Positions 25,467 through 34,876 are shown, counted from the stretch's first letter. The stretch is 64,000 bases of DNA from Bacillus amyloliquefaciens DSM 7 = ATCC 23350 (GCF_000196735.1 NC_014551.1:1917001-1981000), one strand, 5' to 3'. Made by a program: numbers and translations. Notes: a model not told the origin generated them from the letters alone.

Positions 25467-25829
25467 ATGACACGAGTTTTAGTTGTAGATGACGCCAAGT
25501 TCATGAGGGTGAAAATCAGAGAAATTCTGGAATCGGCGAATTACATAGTGGCCGGAGAAGCGGCTGACGGCGAGGAAGCCCTGGCGGTATATCAAAAAAT
25601 CCGTCCCGACCTGGTGACAATGGATATTACCATGCCGGTCAAAAACGGTATACAGGCGCTGCAGGATATTTTAGCTTTTGACCCGAAAGCCCATGTCATC
25701 ATGTGCACGGCCATGCGGCAGCAGCGGATTGTTCTGGAAGCGATTGAATTAGGCGCTAAAGACTTTATCGTTAAACCGTTTGAAGCTTCTAAAGTGCTGG
25801 AGGCAGTAGGCAGGGTGACGGGAACGTAA
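25467..25829 (+). CDS. yneI: YneI, single-domain response regulator
   Basis: 120 aa, one CheY-like receiver and no output domain: VLVVDDAKFMRVKIREIL (acidic pair), DLVTMDITMPVKNG (phospho-acceptor Asp), CTAMRQQRIVLEAIELGAKDFIVKPF (Thr and Lys switch residues). ATG at 25467 follows GTGGAGGGG. It sits between ccdA and ccdC as in B. subtilis, where its kinase is unknown and it is dispensable for cytochrome c synthesis. Confidence 0.95.
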   Translation: MTRVLVVDDAKFMRVKIREILESANYIVAGEAADGEEALAVYQKIRPDLVTMDITMPVKNGIQALQDILAFDPKAHVIMCTAMRQQRIVLEAIELGAKDFIVKPFEASKVLEAVGRVTGT

Positions 25830-25917
25830 ACGTGTTTTCTTTTCAAATTGGTTTTTTTTATGTTTTTGGAGTATAGTATATAGTATCAAACTCCGTGCAA
25901 GCAAAGGAATGATAAAG

Positions 25918-26400
25918 ATGATGATTATAATTTCATCCGTTATTGCAGCGGCTATGGCAATTTGCGTGATGATCGTCAGGATTAAATCCTCCGACAAGCC
26001 CGCTTCACCTAAAAAAATAATTCTCCCGCCGATTTTTATGAGTACGGGAGCGCTTATGTTTCTTTTTCCGATCTTCAGAGTGACGGGCGAAGAATTTTTG
26101 GAGGCCATTACGCTGGGCGTGATCTTCTCTATTTTTCTGATAAAAACATCTAAATTTGAGATTAAAAATAATGAAATCTATTTAAAACGGTCAAAAGCAT
26201 TTGTGTTTATCCTGATTGGGCTGCTGGTTATCAGAATCGCTATGAAATCCATTTTGAGCACGACGATTGATTACGGAGCTTTAAGCGGAATGTTTTGGAT
26301 TCTGGCGTTCGGAATGATTGTCCCGTGGCGCATCGCGATGTTTATGTCATACCGCAAACTTTCCAATGAACTGAAGACCGCTGATATTCAGATGAATTAA
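25918..26400 (+). CDS. ccdC: CcdC (YneJ) membrane protein
   Basis: 160 aa from ATG at 25918, which gives the B. subtilis length; an earlier ATG at 25909 is too close to AAAGGA. Five or so hydrophobic segments (MIIISSVIAAAMAICVMIV, IILPPIFMSTGALMFLFPI, and a C-terminal GMFWILAFGMIVPWRIAMF). CcdC homologues sit with ccdA and are conserved in Bacillus; deletion in B. subtilis has no cytochrome phenotype. Role unknown. Confidence 0.9.
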   Translation: MMIIISSVIAAAMAICVMIVRIKSSDKPASPKKIILPPIFMSTGALMFLFPIFRVTGEEFLEAITLGVIFSIFLIKTSKFEIKNNEIYLKRSKAFVFILIGLLVIRIAMKSILSTTIDYGALSGMFWILAFGMIVPWRIAMFMSYRKLSNELKTADIQMN

Positions 26401-26432
26401 AACCTTTCCGTCCGCCGGAAAGGTTTTTTATT
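26401..26432. terminator. Bidirectional terminator ccdC / yneK
   Basis: AAACCTTTCCG / CGGAAAGGTTT stem with TCCGC loop followed by TTTATTT, between converging genes. Confidence 0.85.
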
Positions 26433-26856
26433 TGAGCAAGGTTTGATAAGGTGTAAGATCAATCTGTTTTTCGCGGAGATGCTTTTTTAAAAATTGATGA
26501 TCCCGCTTAGGAGTAGCCAGAATGTAGCCCCTGATGATTAAATCCAGATTTATTTGTTCAGCTTCCTCCTGTAAGGAAAGTTCACCGATTTTTCCGGCGA
26601 TTTTAGCTTTGGCTACATCCCGAAAGAGCTCCGGTACGGGGGCGACCAATTCATCCAAAAGCGCCTTGTCAGCCGCATTCCATAAGTGTCTGCTTTTTTC
26701 AATATAATAGTCCTGCCAATCCAGTTCTGATCGGCCGTCTTCTTTCGGTAAGCGCTTTAAAAATTTTCGGAACATAAAAAATCCGCCGATGGACAGCAAT
26801 CCGATCATCACGACGACCCAAAATAAAATTAACCACATAAACCAGCCTTCAAGCAT
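26428..26856 (-). CDS. yneK: YneK, DUF2621 membrane-anchored protein
   Basis: 142 aa. N-terminal helix (about 5-30, FMWLILFWVVVMIGLLSIGGFFMF) and a cytosolic helical domain with LDWQDYYIEKSRHLW and LVAPVPELFRDVAKAKIAGKIGEL, the conserved blocks of DUF2621. AAGGAGGTGG precedes ATG. Same place as in B. subtilis. Function unknown. Confidence 0.92.
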   Translation of the reverse strand: MLEGWFMWLILFWVVVMIGLLSIGGFFMFRKFLKRLPKEDGRSELDWQDYYIEKSRHLWNAADKALLDELVAPVPELFRDVAKAKIAGKIGELSLQEEAEQINLDLIIRGYILATPKRDHQFLKKHLREKQIDLTPYQTLLK

Positions 26857-27043
26857 TGTTCCACCTCCTCCTTACTTTAACCATATTGTAAACGAAGACA
26901 GAATAGAAGAACACATGAAAAAAAGAATAGAAAAAATGATAGATGTCCAGTCAATCCGGTTGCTAGAACATATTCTATCGTATAGTGATTCTGCTATTTG
27001 GCCATGGGAGTTTCACTTTGAGGGTATATGACTGATATGAACG

Positions 27044-27088
27044 GACAAAAAAAGCTGCTTTCATTGAGGGATGAAAGCGGCTTTTTTA
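27044..27088. terminator. Terminator of cotM (bidirectional)
   Basis: AAAAAAGCTGCTTTCAT / ATGAAAGCGGCTTTTTT, one G-U pair, GAGGG loop. The rest of the 26857-27043 gap shows no gene. Confidence 0.85.
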
Positions 27089-27090
27089 TG

Positions 27091-27462
27091 TTACAGAGGA
27101 AATTGAAAGGAAAAAGAGGCAGGGGTCTCATTTGGCTCCTTGTTCATGGAGACGGTCAGAATATGGTTTGTGAAATCAGTGAGAATATGTTTGTCATTCA
27201 GATAAAAAGGAAGCATCATTTGTTTGTTTAACGTCCGTTCAAGCGTTTTAACAGAGAGCATGAATTCAAGTCCCGAAAGAGTGACGGTCATCGATTGCAC
27301 CGGCTTTAGCGCCGTCAGGTCAGCTTCAATGATATATTGACGGCTTGTTTCATATAGATCAATCGGCAGCGTCTCGTCATACCAAGCATACGGATCCTCG
27401 TAAAACTGCCGCAGCCATTCCTCGGTATCATCAAATTCTTCAGCGTTTTTTGAATGATTCAT
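27091..27462 (-). CDS. cotM: Outer spore coat protein CotM (small heat-shock fold)
   Basis: 123 aa from ATG at 27462, set by TGGAGGGATG. The centre and C-terminus have the alpha-crystallin domain strands (LPIDLYETSRQYIIEADL, HILTVSMNKE). CotM is assembled into the outer coat under sigma-K and is cross-linked there in B. subtilis (130 aa). It lacks the usual C-terminal IxI motif of true chaperones. Same neighbours as in B. subtilis: yneK and sspP. Confidence 0.9.
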   Translation of the reverse strand: MNHSKNAEEFDDTEEWLRQFYEDPYAWYDETLPIDLYETSRQYIIEADLTALKPVQSMTVTLSGLEFMLSVKTLERTLNKQMMLPFYLNDKHILTDFTNHILTVSMNKEPNETPASFSFQFPL

Positions 27463-27555
27463 GGAAGCATCCCTCCATATTAAAAGCCTTGCTATAACGT
27501 ATGCAGACACTTTGAATGGGTGAATGACATAAAAAAACAGACACCAAGGTCTGTT

Positions 27556-27702
27556 TTACATATCGTGGCTTGTATTATGTTTTTGTCTTGTATGGTTGCG
27601 GTTTTTCACTTTTTTGCTTCCGCTTAGCGGTTCCGGCTGGCCGGGATTATGGCCCTTCGGAGCATTTTTATGCATATCTTTGCTCGTGTTTTTATTTGTC
27701 AT
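27556..27702 (-). CDS. sspP: Small acid-soluble spore protein SspP
   Basis: 48 aa: starts [17 protein letters not shown] and carries [20 protein letters not shown], nearly as in B. subtilis SspP. AAAAAGGAGG 9 nt before ATG. Minor SASP made in the forespore and degraded in germination; operon with sspO 29 bp upstream. Confidence 0.95.
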   Translation of the reverse strand: MTNKNTSKDMHKNAPKGHNPGQPEPLSGSKKVKNRNHTRQKHNTSHDM

Positions 27703-27731
27703 GTTAAAGCCTCCTTTTTAAGGTGTGACGG

Positions 27732-27878
27732 CTATTGGTTTGTTTTTCTTTTTTTATTGTTCTGCCGTTCTTCTTCCGTCAGGACAAGCTGGTCATTTTC
27801 TATATAACCCGCGCCTTTGCCTTGGCTTTTCGCGTCATTCATGCCGTTTATTACATGATTGGCTTTCCGTTTTACCAT
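27732..27878 (-). CDS. sspO: Small acid-soluble spore protein SspO
   Basis: 48 aa: [20 protein letters not shown] and [17 protein letters not shown], the SspO (CotK) pattern. Start ATG at 27878 after GAGGTGATG. First gene of the sspO-sspP operon, divergent from acnA. Forespore expression under sigma-G is expected from the B. subtilis operon. Confidence 0.95.
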   Translation of the reverse strand: MVKRKANHVINGMNDAKSQGKGAGYIENDQLVLTEEERQNNKKRKTNQ

Positions 27879-27963
27879 GATCATCACCTCAACATTAATA
27901 TGGCTCTTTGCAGCCCGTTATATGAGGCGTAAATCAGGACAAAATTTACCGAAAATCATACTG

Positions 27964-28025
27964 ATAAGACGATCTTATTGTATTTAATAAAAACATTGAT
28001 ATTTACTTATGTATGATTTTATACT
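27964..28025 (+). promoter_or_regulatory. acnA promoter with CcpC operator
   Basis: ATAA-N7-TTAT (27964-27978) is exactly the dyad bound by CcpC at B. subtilis citB, and a TTAT half site lies at 28007-28010. The promoter is TTGATA (27996-28001) - 18 nt - TATACT (28020-28025). With a start near 28032 the dyad centres about -61 and the half site about -24, close to the published -66 and -27. Citrate relieves this repression. Confidence 0.82.
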
Positions 28026-28109
28026 AAGATGAAATTGTGAGAAAATTGTGATGCAATGTGAACATTCATCTAAAGAACGATCTTGATCTTTGAAGGGGGA
28101 TTTTGGGGA

Positions 28110-30836
28110 ATGACAAACCAGCAAAAAGTCGCAACACAAGACGTTTTCCAAGCAAGAAAAACATTTTCTTCAAATGGGAAAACATACAACTACTATTCAT
28201 TAAAAGCATTGGAAGACGCAGGCGTCGGCAATGTTTCAAAACTTCCTTATTCTATTAAGGTTCTTTTGGAATCCGTTTTGCGTCAGGTAGACGGACGCGT
28301 CATTACAAAAGAACATGTTGAAAATTTGGCAAGATGGGGTACTGCTGAATTAAAAGATATTGATGTGCCGTTTAAACCGTCACGTGTTATCCTTCAGGAC
28401 TTTACTGGCGTTCCGGCAGTAGTTGACCTGGCATCTTTAAGAAAAGCAATGGCCTCTGTCGGCGGAGATCCGGATAAAATCAATCCGGAAATTCCGGTTG
28501 ACCTTGTCATTGACCACTCCGTACAAGTAGACAAAGCCGGTACGGAAGACGCGTTAGCCATTAATATGGACTTAGAATTCGAAAGAAATGCAGAACGTTA
28601 TAAATTTTTAAGCTGGGCAAAGAAAGCGTTTAACAATTATCAGGCTGTTCCGCCTGCAACAGGAATCGTTCACCAGGTAAACCTTGAGTTTTTGGCAAGT
28701 GTCGTCCATACGAAAGAAGAAAACGGAGAGCTTGTGACATATCCTGATACTTTGGTGGGGACAGATTCCCATACAACAATGATTAACGGAATCGGCGTTC
28801 TCGGATGGGGTGTCGGCGGTATTGAGGCGGAAGCGGGAATGCTCGGCCAGCCTTCATATTTCCCTGTTCCTGAGGTCATCGGCGCGAAACTTGTCGGAAA
28901 ATTGCCTAACGGAACAACGGCAACTGACTTGGCGCTGAAAGTCACTCAAGTGCTGCGCGAAAAAGGTGTAGTCAATAAATTCGTTGAATTCTTCGGCCCA
29001 GGGGTTGCTGAGCTTCCGCTTGCGGATCGGGCGACTATTGCCAATATGGCGCCGGAATACGGAGCGACTTGCGGATTCTTCCCTGTTGATGAGGAAGCAC
29101 TTTCTTACCTGCGTCTGACCGGCCGTGAAGAAGAACAGATCGATGTCGTAGAAGCATACTGCCGCAACAACGGTTTATTCTATACGCCTGACGCAGAAGA
29201 GCCGATTTTTACAGACGTTGTAGAAATTGATCTGTCAAAAATCGAAGCGAACCTTTCAGGCCCGAAACGTCCGCAAGATTTAATCCCGCTCTCTGTCATG
29301 CAGGAAACGTTTAAAAAACATCTCGTCAGCCCGGCAGGCAACCAAGGATTCGGAATGGATGCGGCTGAAGAGAACAAAGAAATCTCATTTAAACTTAACA
29401 GCGGCGAAGATGCAGTTATGAAAACAGGGGCTATCGCGATTGCCGCCATTACAAGCTGTACGAATACATCAAATCCTTATGTATTAATCGGTGCTGGATT
29501 GGTAGCCAAAAAAGCGGTTGAATTAGGACTGAAAGTGCCGAATTACGTTAAAACATCACTTGCGCCGGGATCTAAGGTTGTTACCGGATACTTAGTCAAT
29601 TCAGGCCTGCTTCCTTACATGAAGGAGCTCGGTTTTAACCTTGTCGGTTACGGCTGTACGACATGTATCGGGAACTCCGGCCCGCTTTCTCCTGAGATTG
29701 AAGAAGCGGTCGCTAAAAATGATCTGCTGATCACTTCCGTCCTGTCAGGAAACAGAAACTTTGAAGGCCGGATCCATCCGCTTGTCAAAGGAAACTACCT
29801 TGCTTCACCGCCGCTTGTTGTCGCGTACGCATTGGCAGGCACTGTGAATATCAACTTAAAATCTGATCCGATCGGCGTTGGAAAAGACGGACAAAACGTT
29901 TATTTCGATGACATCTGGCCGTCAATGGATGAAATCAATTCTCTCGTTAAACAGACTGTTACGCCTGAATTATTCCGTAAAGAGTATGAAACGGTATTTG
30001 ATGACAACCAGCGCTGGAATGAAATCGAAACGACGGATGAAGCACTATATAAATGGGATCAGGATTCCACTTATATCCAAAATCCGCCGTTCTTTGAAGA
30101 AATGTCTGTAGAGCCCGGAAAAGTTGAGCCTTTAAGAGGGCTTCGCGTTGTCGGCAAATTCGGCGATTCCGTGACGACTGACCACATTTCTCCGGCCGGA
30201 GCAATCGGAAAAGACACACCGGCGGGCAAATACCTGCAGGAAAAAGGCGTTTCTCCTCGGGACTTTAACTCTTACGGCTCACGCCGCGGAAACCACGAAG
30301 TCATGATGAGAGGAACATTCGCCAATATCCGTATTAAAAACCAGATCGCGCCGGGCACAGAAGGCGGATATACAACACACTGGCCTAGCGGTGACGTGAC
30401 ATCTATTTATGATGCCTGCATGCGGTATAAAGATGATAAAACGGGTCTTGTCGTCCTGGCCGGCAAAGATTACGGAATGGGCTCTTCACGTGACTGGGCT
30501 GCAAAAGGAACAAACCTGCTTGGCATCAGAACAGTCATCGCAGAAAGCTTTGAAAGAATTCACAGAAGCAACCTCGTCTTCATGGGTGTGCTGCCGCTCC
30601 AGTTCAAACAGGGTGAAAACGCAGATACACTGGGCTTAACCGGTAAGGAAGTCATTGAGGTGGATGTTGATGAAACTGTACGTCCGCGCGACTTGCTGAC
30701 TGTCAGAGCAATCAGTGAAGACGGTACGGTAAAAACATTTGAAGTTGTTGTCCGTTTTGACAGTGAAGTGGAAATTGATTACTATCGCCACGGCGGCATT
30801 TTACAAATGGTGCTTCGCGATAAAATGAAACAGTAG
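28110..30836 (+). CDS. acnA: Aconitate hydratase
   Basis: 908 aa (citB in B. subtilis, 909). Converts citrate to isocitrate in the TCA cycle and, without its iron-sulfur cluster, binds RNA. Seen: [31 protein letters not shown] substrate loop, cluster cysteines in [10 protein letters not shown] and [15 protein letters not shown], and the swivelling C-terminal domain with [16 protein letters not shown] and [14 protein letters not shown]. Start ATG at 28110 follows GGGGATTTTGGGGA. A 27-nt longer frame has no ribosome site. Controlled by CcpC (see the upstream dyad). Confidence 0.98.
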   Translation: MTNQQKVATQDVFQARKTFSSNGKTYNYYSLKALEDAGVGNVSKLPYSIKVLLESVLRQVDGRVITKEHVENLARWGTAELKDIDVPFKPSRVILQDFTGVPAVVDLASLRKAMASVGGDPDKINPEIPVDLVIDHSVQVDKAGTEDALAINMDLEFERNAERYKFLSWAKKAFNNYQAVPPATGIVHQVNLEFLASVVHTKEENGELVTYPDTLVGTDSHTTMINGIGVLGWGVGGIEAEAGMLGQPSYFPVPEVIGAKLVGKLPNGTTATDLALKVTQVLREKGVVNKFVEFFGPGVAELPLADRATIANMAPEYGATCGFFPVDEEALSYLRLTGREEEQIDVVEAYCRNNGLFYTPDAEEPIFTDVVEIDLSKIEANLSGPKRPQDLIPLSVMQETFKKHLVSPAGNQGFGMDAAEENKEISFKLNSGEDAVMKTGAIAIAAITSCTNTSNPYVLIGAGLVAKKAVELGLKVPNYVKTSLAPGSKVVTGYLVNSGLLPYMKELGFNLVGYGCTTCIGNSGPLSPEIEEAVAKNDLLITSVLSGNRNFEGRIHPLVKGNYLASPPLVVAYALAGTVNINLKSDPIGVGKDGQNVYFDDIWPSMDEINSLVKQTVTPELFRKEYETVFDDNQRWNEIETTDEALYKWDQDSTYIQNPPFFEEMSVEPGKVEPLRGLRVVGKFGDSVTTDHISPAGAIGKDTPAGKYLQEKGVSPRDFNSYGSRRGNHEVMMRGTFANIRIKNQIAPGTEGGYTTHWPSGDVTSIYDACMRYKDDKTGLVVLAGKDYGMGSSRDWAAKGTNLLGIRTVIAESFERIHRSNLVFMGVLPLQFKQGENADTLGLTGKEVIEVDVDETVRPRDLLTVRAISEDGTVKTFEVVVRFDSEVEIDYYRHGGILQMVLRDKMKQ

Positions 30837-30846
30837 CAGAATGAAC

Positions 30847-30880
30847 AAAAGAGAGAAAGCAATCCGCTTTCTCTCTTTTT
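30847..30880 (+). terminator. Terminator of acnA
   Basis: AAGAGAGAAAGC / GCTTTCTCTCTT stem followed by TTT. It lies upstream of the yneN start and just after the aconitase stop. Confidence 0.88.
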
Positions 30881-30897
30881 ATGCGGGAGGCTTTGAG

Positions 30898-31407
30898 ATG
30901 CTTGCGAAATGGCTGGGCGGAGTGTTGCTTATCGGGTTGTTGGTATATGCGGGCTGGAATATTTATTCCGTACAAACAAGTCCGAAAGAAGGGACAGAAG
31001 AAGGGATGAAGGCTCCTGACTTTACACTTGACACACTGGCAGGAAAAAGCAGCTCCCTTTCTGATTATAAAGGAAAAAAAGTGCTTCTTAATTTCTGGGC
31101 GACGTGGTGCAAGCCATGCCGAATGGAAATGCCCGATATGCAGGAGCTTCAGAAGGAATATCCTGATATTGCGGTAGTAGCCGTTAATTTCACATCCTCT
31201 GAAAAAAATATACAGGCTGTGAAATCATTTGCTGAGACTTATCAGCTGACTTTTCCAATTCTGATTGATAAAAGCGGAATTAACGGAGATTTCAACGTGC
31301 TTTCTTATCCGACATCATACATATTAGACGAAAAAGGAACCATTCAGCACATACGAGTAGGCACGATGACGAAAAAAGAAATGAAAGAAAAACTGGATCT
31401 CAAGTAG
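30898..31407 (+). CDS. yneN: YneN, membrane-anchored thiol-disulfide oxidoreductase
   Basis: 170 aa from ATG at 30898 (GGGAGG at 9 nt), equal to B. subtilis YneN. N-terminal anchor (WLGGVLLIGLLVYAGWNIY), then a TlpA/ResA-like thioredoxin fold: MKAPDFTLDTLAGKSSSLSDYKGK, the active site FWATWCKPCRMEMP, and cis-Pro in VLSYPTSYILDEKG. It probably takes electrons from CcdA and reduces an unknown extracytoplasmic target. Confidence 0.92.
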   Translation: MLAKWLGGVLLIGLLVYAGWNIYSVQTSPKEGTEEGMKAPDFTLDTLAGKSSSLSDYKGKKVLLNFWATWCKPCRMEMPDMQELQKEYPDIAVVAVNFTSSEKNIQAVKSFAETYQLTFPILIDKSGINGDFNVLSYPTSYILDEKGTIQHIRVGTMTKKEMKEKLDLK

Positions 31408-31486
31408 AGGTTCAGTTTTTTTATGTGCGAAAGGCTAATCTTTTAAAAAATTGGAAAAAATGAATGAAAACACGGAGGTGAGAAGA

Positions 31487-31612
31487 TTGAAAAAAATGAG
31501 AAAACGCTCTTTTCATGAGTTGGTTATGGAGAATAAACGTGAGTTGATGACCAATACCGAATATTTGAATCAGCTTGAAGAAAAGCTGGAGCAGCGGTTC
31601 AAACAAAAATAA
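31487..31612 (+). CDS. FbpB-like small basic protein, 41 aa
   Basis: TTG start with CACGGAGGTG upstream. MKKMRKRSFHELVMENKREL, then EYLNQLEEKLEQRFKQK: the R-SF-ELV-ENK-EL pattern is that of the Fur-regulated small basic proteins (FbpA/FbpB), which in B. subtilis help the sRNA FsrA act on some targets. I see no convincing Fur box just upstream, so iron control is not supported here. Helical, cytosolic. Confidence 0.7.
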   Translation: MKKMRKRSFHELVMENKRELMTNTEYLNQLEEKLEQRFKQK

Positions 31613-31675
31613 CCTTTAATTTGCAGTCATGTTTGCGCCTCCTTTTGCGAAATATACTCTTAAGGAGGGATGAAC

Positions 31676-31822
31676 ATGGGCACAAACAAGAAAGACGGCC
31701 AGCCGCAATACGCTCCGAGCCACTTAGGGACAAAACCCGTTAAATATAAACGCAACAAAGGGGAAAAGTTTCATGACAAGTCAAACGGACATCCGATTGT
31801 CATGCAGACGAAAGGCGAATAA
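31676..31822 (+). CDS. sspN: Small acid-soluble spore protein SspN
   Basis: 48 aa: GTNKKDGQPQYAPSHLGTKP and HPIVMQTKGE are the SspN hallmarks. TAAGGAGGG before ATG. Forespore-specific in B. subtilis and cotranscribed with tlp, which begins 24 bp later here too. Confidence 0.95.
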   Translation: MGTNKKDGQPQYAPSHLGTKPVKYKRNKGEKFHDKSNGHPIVMQTKGE

Positions 31823-31846
31823 CATCAACAAAGGAGAGCAGACATT

Positions 31847-32089
31847 ATGAAAAACAATTACAAAAAACCGAATCCGGATGACCGTTCCGATAACGTTGAA
31901 AAGTTGCAGGATATGGTTCAGAATACAATTGAAAATATAGAAGAAGCGAAAGAATCAATGGAATTTGCGACAGATGAGGAAAAACAGCGCATTCAGGAGA
32001 AGAATGCCAGACGCAATGAAAGCATTGAATCGTTCCGTAATGAAATTCAGGATGAATCAGCTGCGAGAGAAAACGGATATCAATCGTAA
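31847..32089 (+). CDS. tlp: Small spore protein Tlp
   Basis: 80 aa, highly charged and helical: NPDDRSDNVEKLQDMVQNTIEN and RRNESIESFRNEIQDE. Called thioredoxin-like, but it has no CxxC; it is a minor SASP of the spore core. AAAGGAGAG before ATG; second gene of the sspN-tlp operon. A CAGGG.../...CCTGG hairpin with TTTTTTC follows at about 32096-32116. Confidence 0.95.
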   Translation: MKNNYKKPNPDDRSDNVEKLQDMVQNTIENIEEAKESMEFATDEEKQRIQEKNARRNESIESFRNEIQDESAARENGYQS

Positions 32090-32173
32090 TAAAAACCAGG
32101 GAAACCTGGTTTTTTCTCTTTCTGTCTTGTTGTGATAAAATAGGGCTATCTGATAATAAGGGAGCAGAGAACG

Positions 32174-32590
32174 TTGCATGTGTCAAAAAAAGAAATAGAA
32201 GTGCGGTATGCGGAAACAGATCAAATGGGCATCGTCTATCATGCCAATTACTTAGTCTGGATGGAGGTCGGCAGAACGGCATTGATTAAAGACCTCGGAT
32301 TTCTGTACAAGGATATGGAAGAAAGAGGGGTGCTGTCACCTGTAGTGGATATCAGCATTTCTTATAAAAAACCGCTCCGCTACGGAGAAACGGCTGTCGT
32401 ACATACGTGGATTGAAGAATATAACGGATTTAAAACCGTTTACGGCTACCATATCTATAATCCGGATCAAGAGCTTGCGATCGAAGCGACATCCTCGCAC
32501 ATATGCGTTGATAAACAGAGCTTCAAACCGATTCAGTTCCGCAAGGCCTTTCCTGATTGGCACGCCGCTTACGAAAAGGCAAAAAAATAA
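32174..32590 (+). CDS. yneP: YneP, acyl-CoA thioesterase (hotdog fold)
   Basis: 138 aa. YAETDQMGIVYHANYLVWMEVGRTALI is the 4HBT/YbgC-type signature with the catalytic Asp. Hydrolyses an acyl-CoA thioester of unknown identity in the cytosol. TTG start at 32174 has GGGAG at 9 nt; an in-frame GTG 6 nt downstream is spaced too far. Sixteen bp upstream of yneQ, so likely cotranscribed. Confidence 0.92.
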   Translation: MHVSKKEIEVRYAETDQMGIVYHANYLVWMEVGRTALIKDLGFLYKDMEERGVLSPVVDISISYKKPLRYGETAVVHTWIEEYNGFKTVYGYHIYNPDQELAIEATSSHICVDKQSFKPIQFRKAFPDWHAAYEKAKK

Positions 32591-32605
32591 GGAGCGGCTG
32601 CAGTT

Positions 32606-32905
32606 ATGGCATTTGGAATTACGCGCAAAGAACTGGAAAGATGGAAGCGGGATGTATCGGAAGGAAAAATCGCTTTTTTAACGCATTACTGGCTGGACGA
32701 CCGCTTTCCGCAGGCTAAGACCGTGACGAAGGCCGGTTCAAGCGATCTCAATAAGCTGATCAGATGGGGAGCTGAATACGGGCTGAAGCCCGAGTGGATT
32801 CACCATAAAACTGAGTTTCCGCACTTTGATCTGCTCGGTGAAACCCAAAAACGCATATTAGAAAAAGAACGTCTGACTGATCATATCAGAAGGTTTGAGC
32901 TGTAA
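32606..32905 (+). CDS. yneQ: YneQ, uncharacterized protein
   Basis: 99 aa: GITRKELERWKRDVSEGKIAF, HYWLDDRFPQAKTVTKAGS and GLKPEWIHHKTEFPHFDLLG. Small, soluble, conserved in Bacillus between yneP and yneR. Rich in Trp/His, no recognised catalytic motif. AAGGAGCGG before ATG. Confidence 0.9.
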   Translation: MAFGITRKELERWKRDVSEGKIAFLTHYWLDDRFPQAKTVTKAGSSDLNKLIRWGAEYGLKPEWIHHKTEFPHFDLLGETQKRILEKERLTDHIRRFEL

Positions 32906-32936
32906 AAAAAGAACGCATCCGCTGCGTTCTTTTTTC
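32905..32936. terminator. Bidirectional terminator yneQ / yneR
   Basis: GAACGCA / TGCGTTC stem flanked by A and T runs, between converging genes. Confidence 0.88.
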
Positions 32937-33224
32937 TTACACGTAATTAAATACCGGCTCTTCTGACTGATCTGAATATGTGACGGACAAATCGTGGTTA
33001 TCAAAGTACCATAAGTCGCTTTCTTCAATAAAAAAGGTAATGCCTTCAACTTCCGTACTGATGCCGGCGTTCACCGGCTGGTCTTTTGATACACCGAGAG
33101 AAAAGCCTTTCTGGACATTGCTGCACCCTCCGTAACGGACAAAGAAACGGACCTGATCGCCTGTTTCCAGTTCAAGCTCTTCTTTATACCAATCCAGCGC
33201 GTCTTTGTTTACTTTCATGTTCAT
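32937..33224 (-). CDS. yneR: YneR, HesB-like protein
   Basis: 95 aa from ATG at 33224 (GGGAGTG upstream), the B. subtilis length. VNKDALDWYKEELELETGDQVRFFVRYGG is the opening of the A-type iron-sulfur carrier (HesB/IscA) fold, but only one cysteine (GGCSNVQKG) is present, so the usual three-cysteine cluster site is missing. It therefore probably does not carry a cluster in the standard way. Confidence 0.92.
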   Translation of the reverse strand: MNMKVNKDALDWYKEELELETGDQVRFFVRYGGCSNVQKGFSLGVSKDQPVNAGISTEVEGITFFIEESDLWYFDNHDLSVTYSDQSEEPVFNYV

Positions 33225-33310
33225 CCGGAACACTCCCTTTTTGTTTCTCATAAAGAAATTATCTCTATTATAAACGCATACGGCATTTTGATGTCAAAAA
33301 TGAAGTTTCA

Positions 33311-33892
33311 TCAAAACCATTTGATCTTCGGTTCTGTTTTGTTTATAATCCGTTTGATGTTTGCCCTGTGTCTGTAGATAACAAACGCCGTCAGGAGCGT
33401 CACTACGATTAATAAATAAGGATCTTTTACAAACAGACAGTAAATAATCGTATAAATCCCTGTTAACATTGAAGACAGAGAAACAAATTTCGTAAGGAAT
33501 AAAAATACGAAAAACACTGCAACCATCGTTACAAATAACAGCGGAGCATAAAACAGCAGGACGCCTCCCGATGTGGCTACGGCTTTTCCGCCCTTGAATT
33601 TCGCGAACACGGGGAATACATGGCCGATCACTGCTGCCACCCCTGCGAGAAGAGGATGAATGGGAACGTGCAGTAAGTACGGCAGCGCCGCGGCTAAGGT
33701 GCCTTTTAAAATATCGGCTGCAACGACGACAGATCCCGCTTTAACGCCAAGCGTGCGAAAAGCATTTGTCGCGCCTAAATTTCCGCTTCCGTGTTCTCTA
33801 ATATCAATCCCTTTTGCAAGTTTGCCTACCACTAAACCTGACGGGATGCTGCCCAATACATAGGCCAAAATAATCAATAAAGCAATCAACAT
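33311..33892 (-). CDS. plsY: Glycerol-3-phosphate acyltransferase PlsY
   Basis: 193 aa, five helices. Uses acyl-phosphate made by PlsX to acylate glycerol-3-phosphate, the first step of phospholipid synthesis. Conserved motifs: [26 protein letters not shown], and [16 protein letters not shown], all active-site loops. AGAAATGTAGATG context with GGAGAAAT. In B. subtilis named yneS. Essential. Divergent from yneT. Confidence 0.97.
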   Translation of the reverse strand: MLIALLIILAYVLGSIPSGLVVGKLAKGIDIREHGSGNLGATNAFRTLGVKAGSVVVAADILKGTLAAALPYLLHVPIHPLLAGVAAVIGHVFPVFAKFKGGKAVATSGGVLLFYAPLLFVTMVAVFFVFLFLTKFVSLSSMLTGIYTIIYCLFVKDPYLLIVVTLLTAFVIYRHRANIKRIINKTEPKIKWF

Positions 33893-34044
33893 CTACATTT
33901 CTCCTTTTCAATGTCCCTTCACTCTATTTTAACACGAGTTGTTACCATCTGATGACAAGTTTTTTTGAGAATTAAGCTGACAAACCGCTTTTTTTGATTC
34001 CGATGAAGCTGTCGTGTACAATAAATCAAAAGGAGATGGTAAAG

Positions 34045-34452
34045 ATGCAAAATCCTTCAAAATCAGAGATTAAAGACATTCTTGACCGAAGCAAACGGAT
34101 CGCAGTCGTCGGGCTGTCAGACCGTCCCGACCGGACTTCTTATATGGTCTCCAAAGCGATGCAGGATGAAGGGTACGAGATTATCCCCGTCAATCCGACG
34201 ATTGATGAGGCGCTTGGCGTGAAAGCGGTCGCTTCGTTAAAAGACGTGGAGGGACCGATTGATATCGTGAATGTGTTCAGACGCTCTGAGCAGCTTCCGG
34301 GTGTCGCTGAAGAATTTTTACAGACAGACGCTCCCGTTTTTTGGGCGCAGCAGGGCCTTGCAAATGAAGAAGCGTATCGCATGATTACAGACAAAGGAAG
34401 GACGGCTGTTATGGATTTATGTATAAAAGTCGCCCGCGCTGTTATAAAATAG
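34045..34452 (+). CDS. yneT: YneT, CoA-binding protein
   Basis: 135 aa from ATG at 34045 (AAAGGAGATGG upstream), B. subtilis length. Rossmann-like CoA-binding domain: IAVVGLSDRPDRTSYMVSKAMQ, YEIIPVNPTIDEALG, PIDIVNVFRRSEQLPGVAEE and FWAQQGLANEEAY. Binds CoA; the process served is unknown. Monocistronic, terminator follows. Confidence 0.93.
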   Translation: MQNPSKSEIKDILDRSKRIAVVGLSDRPDRTSYMVSKAMQDEGYEIIPVNPTIDEALGVKAVASLKDVEGPIDIVNVFRRSEQLPGVAEEFLQTDAPVFWAQQGLANEEAYRMITDKGRTAVMDLCIKVARAVIK

Positions 34453-34454
34453 GA

Positions 34455-34503
34455 ACAAAAAAAGGCAAAAATCCTTGGCAAATCAGGGGTTTTTGCTTTT
34501 TTA
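34455..34503 (+). terminator. Terminator of yneT
   Basis: AAAAAGGCAAAAATCC pairs with GGGGTTTTTGCTTTTTT over a 13-nt loop. The following gap to parE (34504-34735) holds a second small hairpin AACCCCT / AGGGGTT at about 34570-34590 and no gene. Confidence 0.75.
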
Positions 34504-34735
34504 TTGAAAGAATACTCTTTGCGTATGGTGTTGAAACAGATACAATAAAGCATGAACAGTTTTTTTAGAAACCCCTTTATACAGGGGTTTACAGTCTGTT
34601 TGCGATGGCCGGCAAAAATCTATATAATAGAAAGCGAACTCATGTTCTTATTTGCCGAAAAGGGCACCAAAAAGATGAAAAGTCGTTCGAATGTATGTCT
34701 TGCGGCCTAAAAAACGAGCCATTCGCTTAAATATG

Positions 34736-34763
34736 TTGCGAAATCAAGCATATTGGTTATAAT
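34736..34763 (+). promoter_or_regulatory. parEC promoter
   Basis: TTGCGA (34736-34741), 16-nt spacer, TATAAT (34758-34763). It lies about 105 bp before parE, giving a leader of about 100 nt. Confidence 0.65.
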
Positions 34764-34876
34764 TGTGAGTCCGAGGAGAATTGGACCGAAGCTTGCGCAT
34801 ACTGAAAAACAAAGACATGAAAACACTTAAAAAAGAGAATGATTAAGAGCAGGTTTTTTGAAAGGGGTTTGTACGT

